This document shows positions 45,696 through 46,512 of a stretch of DNA of 46,512 nt, piece by piece. Made by a program: the position numbers and the translations under genes. Below the pieces are notes generated by a model. That model ran no database searches, had not been told where the DNA came from, and was given only the letters and a program-made list of their open reading frames with translations. This DNA comes from Pseudomonas lactucae (GTDB lineage: Bacteria; Pseudomonadota; Gammaproteobacteria; Pseudomonadales; Pseudomonadaceae): positions 1 to 46,512 of the forward strand of contig NZ_JAFHKI010000083.1 in NCBI RefSeq assembly GCF_016937615.1, in the 5' to 3' direction. Each line of letters opens with the position of its first letter. Position 1 is the first letter of the stretch.

Positions 45696-46463
45696 ATGAG
45701 CCCGATTGAACTGATGAGCCAGTGGTCATTTGGCGTTGTGGATTGGCTGGTGATCGGCGTGGGTGTGGTGGTGGCGTACATCGTGTTCGGCATCGCCGGC
45801 TTCGGTACGGCGTTGGTAGCCGGGCCTGTGCTGATTCTGTTCATGCCATTGTCGAAGATCATTCCGTTGCTGGTGTTGCTGGATTTTGTCGCAGCCTTTG
45901 GCGGCCTGCTGCAAACACGACGGGATGTGAACAAACCGGAACTGCTGCGACTGCTGCCGTGCATGGCCATCGGCTGCACGCTGGGTGTGGTGTTTTTGCT
46001 CAACCTGCATTCGGACCTGTTGCTGTTATTGATGGGCCTGTTTATCAGTGCCTACGCGGTTTACAGCCTGGCAGTAAAAGCCCGTCCTTCGCAGCTCGCC
46101 AAAGGCTGGTCAATCCCCATGGGCACCGTCGGCGGGCTGTTTGGGGCGCTGTTCGGCAGTGGTGGCTTTTTATATGCGATCTACCTGAACAGTCGTCTGC
46201 CCAAGGACGCGGCGCGGGCCACGCAAAGTGCGCTGATCAGTTGCAGCACGGTGGTGCGTCTGAGTTTGTTCCTGATTGCCGGGGTGTATGCTGATTTGCC
46301 ACTGTTGATGCTGGCGCTGTGCCTGCTGCCGGCGATGGCCCTGGGCTTGTGGTGTGGGCGCAGGTTGACGATGCGCCTGTCCCGTGAAGCATTTGTGCGC
46401 TTGGTGACGTGGTTGGTGTTGGCCAGTGGCATTGCGTTGATCGGGCGGTACTTGAGCACTTGA
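45696..46463 (+). CDS. TauE/SafE-family membrane exporter
   Basis: Inner-membrane protein of 255 residues with 7-8 predicted helices. The family repeat appears twice: VFGIAGFGTALVAGPVLILF near residue 35 and VGGLFGALFGSGGFLYAIYL near 147. Members export sulfite, sulfoacetate or other organic anions; the substrate here is unknown. The ATG at 45696 was chosen because AAGGAAACG precedes it; an upstream ATG adds a 13-residue extension without a ribosome-binding site. It is probably controlled by the divergent LysR gene. Confidence 0.9.
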   Translation: MSPIELMSQWSFGVVDWLVIGVGVVVAYIVFGIAGFGTALVAGPVLILFMPLSKIIPLLVLLDFVAAFGGLLQTRRDVNKPELLRLLPCMAIGCTLGVVFLLNLHSDLLLLLMGLFISAYAVYSLAVKARPSQLAKGWSIPMGTVGGLFGALFGSGGFLYAIYLNSRLPKDAARATQSALISCSTVVRLSLFLIAGVYADLPLLMLALCLLPAMALGLWCGRRLTMRLSREAFVRLVTWLVLASGIALIGRYLST

Positions 46464-46512
46464 CCTGTGTGAGGCAGGGATTAAGCTGCCAGCCTCTAGG
46501 GCGCCATCGGGG

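Overview
The window comes from a Pseudomonas chromosome, most likely the P. fluorescens group. The evidence is the gene order queA-tgt-yajC-secDF, suhB-trmJ-cysE-iscRSUA-hscBA-fdx-iscX-ndk-rlmN-pilW-rodZ-ispG-hisS-yfgM-bamB-der, the high-GC codon usage, and dispersed inverted repeats with the GTGGGAGGGGGCTTGCCCCCGAT-type core known from SBW25-like strains. This is inferred from recognised families, not from a database search.

Positions 1-14000 are an accessory, decaying region. At the far left a GNAT acetyltransferase lies beside an IS66 remnant. From about 1286 to 14003 there is a genomic island. A P4-type tyrosine recombinase (12500-13837, minus) lies directly beside the 3' end of tRNA-Leu(CAA) (14001-14084, minus), and a near-copy of the last 22 bases of that tRNA sits at 1286-1307, next to a rho-independent terminator. 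The one intact cargo block is a catabolic cluster: OprD-type porin, MFS transporter, a small coupled ORF, a ferredoxin-type reductase and a Rieske oxygenase (VanB/VanA-like), all on the minus strand, with a divergent LuxR-type regulator. The rest of the island is debris: a GFA-family fragment beside a 93-bp IS21-like mini-remnant, a small gene stopped at codon 6, a frameshifted LMW-phosphatase/ArsC fragment, a broken TonB-dependent siderophore receptor, the N-terminal stub of a second integrase, and a DnaA-box-rich stretch near the integrase.

Positions 14193-40000 are compact core genome, almost all on the plus strand. It covers queuosine tRNA modification (queA, tgt), Sec translocon accessory proteins (yajC, secD, secF), a glycine-zipper envelope protein, suhB (minus), trmJ, cysE, and the complete Isc Fe-S assembly operon with an IscR site upstream of iscR. 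Then come ndk, rlmN, pilW, rodZ, ispG, hisS, yfgM, bamB and der. A methionine/glutamine-type aminotransferase overlaps an omega-amidase gene whose last codons are supplied by a REP sequence.

Positions 40440-46512 hold minus-strand leuA with a leucine-containing upstream leader ORF, then the minus-strand group LysR regulator-xseA-M23 peptidase, and a TauE/SafE-type exporter divergent from the LysR gene. hisS, leuA and xseA each carry a single missing G/C in an otherwise perfect reading frame. Three such lesions in housekeeping genes point to sequencing or assembly error more than to real pseudogenes.
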